NCBI GenBank assembly: GCA_016873095.1
Contig: VGYC01000044.1
Location: forward strand, 1 to 43,587
Origin: Planctomycetota bacterium
GTDB lineage: Bacteria > Planctomycetota > Planctomycetia > Gemmatales > Gemmataceae
DNA: 43,587 bases
Reading direction: 5' to 3'
Position numbers and translations under genes: made by a program. Positions 42,090 to 43,587 of this stretch are shown here, piece by piece. Under the pieces are notes generated by a model. That model did no database searches, was not told the origin of the DNA, and saw nothing but the letters and a program-made list of their open reading frames with translations. Each line of letters begins with the position of its first letter. The stretch's first letter is position 1.

Positions 42090-43019
42090 ATGGCCGAAAG
42101 CAAATGGATGATCGAGCTGGACGGGGACACGCCGCTGGACGAGGCGGCGAGGCAGGTGCTTGCGCAGCGGCTGAGCATCGTGCCGGAACGGCTGGCCGGC
42201 GCCCTGGCCGAGGCCGATCTCGACCTCGAGCACGTGCATCAGTTGCGGGTGGCGACACGCCGCGCTGGAGCCGCGCTGGCGGTTTTCTCCGGATGCTTGC
42301 CGCCGCGCGATTTCGAGCGGGCACGGCGGCGCTTGCGGCGGCTGCGCCGTGCTGCCGGGGCTGCCCGCGATGCCGACGTCTTCGTTGCCATGATCGCGGC
42401 GCGATCCACACGGGTCCGCTCCGACCAGCGTCCCGGACTCGACTATCTGCTGGGCTTCGCCAGCGGACAGCGTGCCGCGGCGCAGCAAAACCTCATCCGG
42501 GCCACGCACCGCAAGCCGCACGACTGGCAGCAGTATTTCGCCGATGTCCTCGATGCCGTCACGCAACCAGACGAGCCGCGAACGCTCGGCCGGCTAGCGA
42601 GGCCGCACCTGGCCCGACTGGTTGCCGACCTGGAATCCGCGGCACGCCAGGACCTGCAGGAATACGAGCACCTGCACCAGGTCCGCATTCTGGGCAAGCA
42701 GCTCCGCTACGCCATGGAGATTTTTGCCGGCTGTCACCAGGCCGAATTTCGCGAGTGCTTTTATCCCGCCATCGTGGAAATGCAAGAAATCCTGGGAGAT
42801 GCCAATGACAGCTATGTCGCCAGCAATCGCCTGTCCAAGCTGCGCGCGAACCTGGAGGCGACTCAGCCGCGCTTCTGGAAGCGATTGCGCGCTGGACTGG
42901 ACGGAGTGCTCCATTATCATCAACGACGTCTTCCCCGGTGCCGGCGCCAGTTCCAGGACTGGTGGAGACGCTGGCTTGAGCTGAACATGGTTGGGCACTT
43001 GCAGCTTTTCGTCGCGTGA
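42090..43019 (+). CDS. CHAD-domain protein
   Basis: This 309-residue protein starts at the ATG at 42090, right after the cupin stop. The CHAD domain is helical and rich in conserved His and basic residues: LDLEHVHQLRVATRRAGAAL near 45-65, ARRRLRRLRRAAGAARDADV, LEHVHQLRVATRR repeated in kind as EYEHLHQVRILGKQLRYAME, and EMQEILGDANDS. CHAD proteins bind polyphosphate, and some are fused to CYTH triphosphatases. No CYTH domain is present here. The basic C-terminal part (RRLPRCRRQFQDWWRRWLE) suits binding to a polyanion. The cupin partner has no known link to polyphosphate. Confidence 0.92.
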   Translation: MAESKWMIELDGDTPLDEAARQVLAQRLSIVPERLAGALAEADLDLEHVHQLRVATRRAGAALAVFSGCLPPRDFERARRRLRRLRRAAGAARDADVFVAMIAARSTRVRSDQRPGLDYLLGFASGQRAAAQQNLIRATHRKPHDWQQYFADVLDAVTQPDEPRTLGRLARPHLARLVADLESAARQDLQEYEHLHQVRILGKQLRYAMEIFAGCHQAEFRECFYPAIVEMQEILGDANDSYVASNRLSKLRANLEATQPRFWKRLRAGLDGVLHYHQRRLPRCRRQFQDWWRRWLELNMVGHLQLFVA

Positions 43020-43129
43020 CCCGCCGCGGCTCACGTTCCGCTCCAGGAGCTCCGTGTCGCTGCAAGCCGCAGTATTCAATAGGCTATCGTTGCTGGACAA
43101 TCCATTTCTGACTCTACCGGAGGATCGCC

Positions 43130-43510
43130 ATGTCGCGCTTGCTCGTGCCATTGCTGTTGTGCCTGCTGACGGTGCCGACATCATTCCTGGCGGGGCAAAA
43201 GACCGGCCCCTCGGACCTGAGCTTTGTGCCGGCCGATGCCATCGGCTTCGCGCACGTGCGCCTGGGCGATGTCTGGAGGAGTTCGCAGTTCAAGGAATGG
43301 CGCACCACCGTTCTCAAGGCGGGCGAGAAGATGCTCTCCGCGTTCGACAGGCGATTCTTCCCAACGCCTTCGAGCCTGGACCGCGTGACGATCTTCGCGG
43401 TGCCGGGTCAGGACGAAAAGCCCGAAGGACCGTTTGTGATCGTGGCGACGACAAAGGTAAGGATCATCCGACTAGAGCGTATTTCGTCTGATGAATGGCG
43501 AGGATCTTGA
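43130..43510 (+). pseudogene. Secreted protein gene truncated by an insertion sequence
   Basis: The ATG at 43130 has GGAGG 6 bases upstream and begins a good signal peptide (LLVPLLLCLLTVPTSFLAG). The mature part (PSDLSFVPADAIGFAHVRLG; KEWRTTVLKAGEKMLSAF) resembles the opening of much longer planctomycete secreted proteins, such as the 582-residue one at 20811. From about codon 110 (VIVATTKV) the frame enters the end of a transposon, and the last residues (RIIRLERISSDEWRGS) are read from it. The original gene is therefore broken, and its remaining part should lie beyond the insertion, outside the window. Confidence 0.8.
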
Positions 43511-43587
43511 GTTTGAAGAACTCGTGATCTCGGAAGCCATAGGCTTGGCGTTTCATGGTCTGGATCTTATTGTTGGTTCCCTCCAGA
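43464..43587 (-). mobile_element. ISL3-family transposase, C-terminal end (runs off the right edge)
   Basis: The minus strand encodes 40 residues that end at a TGA (43464-43466): EGTNNKIQTMKRQAYGFRDH, then EFFKLKILAIHQTKYALVG. This matches the conserved C-terminus of ISL3-type DDE transposases (EGxNNKIK...RxAYGFRD...LKIL). The frame is open to the window edge. The end of the element should lie just left of 43464, about 43440-43463, and it interrupts the gene that starts at 43130. The target-site duplication and the terminal repeat cannot be confirmed without the other end. Confidence 0.88.

Overview
The window looks like chromosome of a member of the Planctomycetota, probably near the Gemmatales. 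It is GC-rich and carries DUF1501 and DUF1800 proteins next to each other, a CHRCH-type cytochrome fused to TPRs, many secreted proteins of unknown function, and three Hanks-type Ser/Thr kinases in 43 kb. The placement is inferred from gene content. No rRNA, tRNA or CRISPR array was seen.

Layout. 1-459: N-terminus of a Ser/Thr kinase (-). 551-3770: a secreted toroid-like protein and a Tat-exported beta-propeller (-). 3878-6129: aroF and pheA for aromatic amino acids (-). 6130-6612: a non-coding leader. 6613-8442: a four-ACT aspartokinase (+). 8480-15443: a complete tripartite RND efflux operon, outer-membrane protein, pump and adaptor (-). 15674-17419: a secreted Fn3-like/discoidin-like protein (+), followed by a decayed copy of its own 3' end. 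17538-22559: a TfoX-like protein, DUF1501, DUF1800 and a large secreted protein (-). 22728-24168: a small membrane protein and a YhaM-like HD phosphohydrolase broken by one in-frame stop (+). 24426-30546: von Willebrand A protein, cytochrome c/TPR protein, second von Willebrand A lipoprotein and a PDZ-like protein (+). 30697-34476: bacterioferritin, 7Fe ferredoxin, ferrochelatase, an inositol-monophosphatase-family enzyme and a putative lipoprotein (+). 34496-41284: two membrane-anchored kinases around a membrane-anchored, EKP-less Gfo/Idh/MocA-like protein (-). 41615-43019: cupin and CHAD proteins (+). 43130-43587: a secreted protein gene cut by the end of an ISL3-family insertion sequence.

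Two themes stand out. First, several short palindromic repeat families fill gene spacers, and one appears to have entered a coding sequence in frame. Family A (TTTTCAGTGTTCAG arms) is at 4903-4993 and 19174-19246. Family B (GGGCGAGGCTCCTGCCGAG arms) is at 20718-20796 and 32698-32720. Family C, a 32-bp perfect hairpin and a decayed copy, follows both von Willebrand A genes. A family D candidate lies inside the inositol-monophosphatase gene. Second, the 24.4-30.5 kb locus looks like a cell-envelope module in which two related von Willebrand A proteins flank a heme/TPR protein. It is the best candidate for an undescribed system, but its function cannot be read from the sequence. The bacterioferritin-ferredoxin-ferrochelatase run makes a compact iron/heme module, and its bacterioferritin has Ser where the ferroxidase ligand Glu127 is expected.
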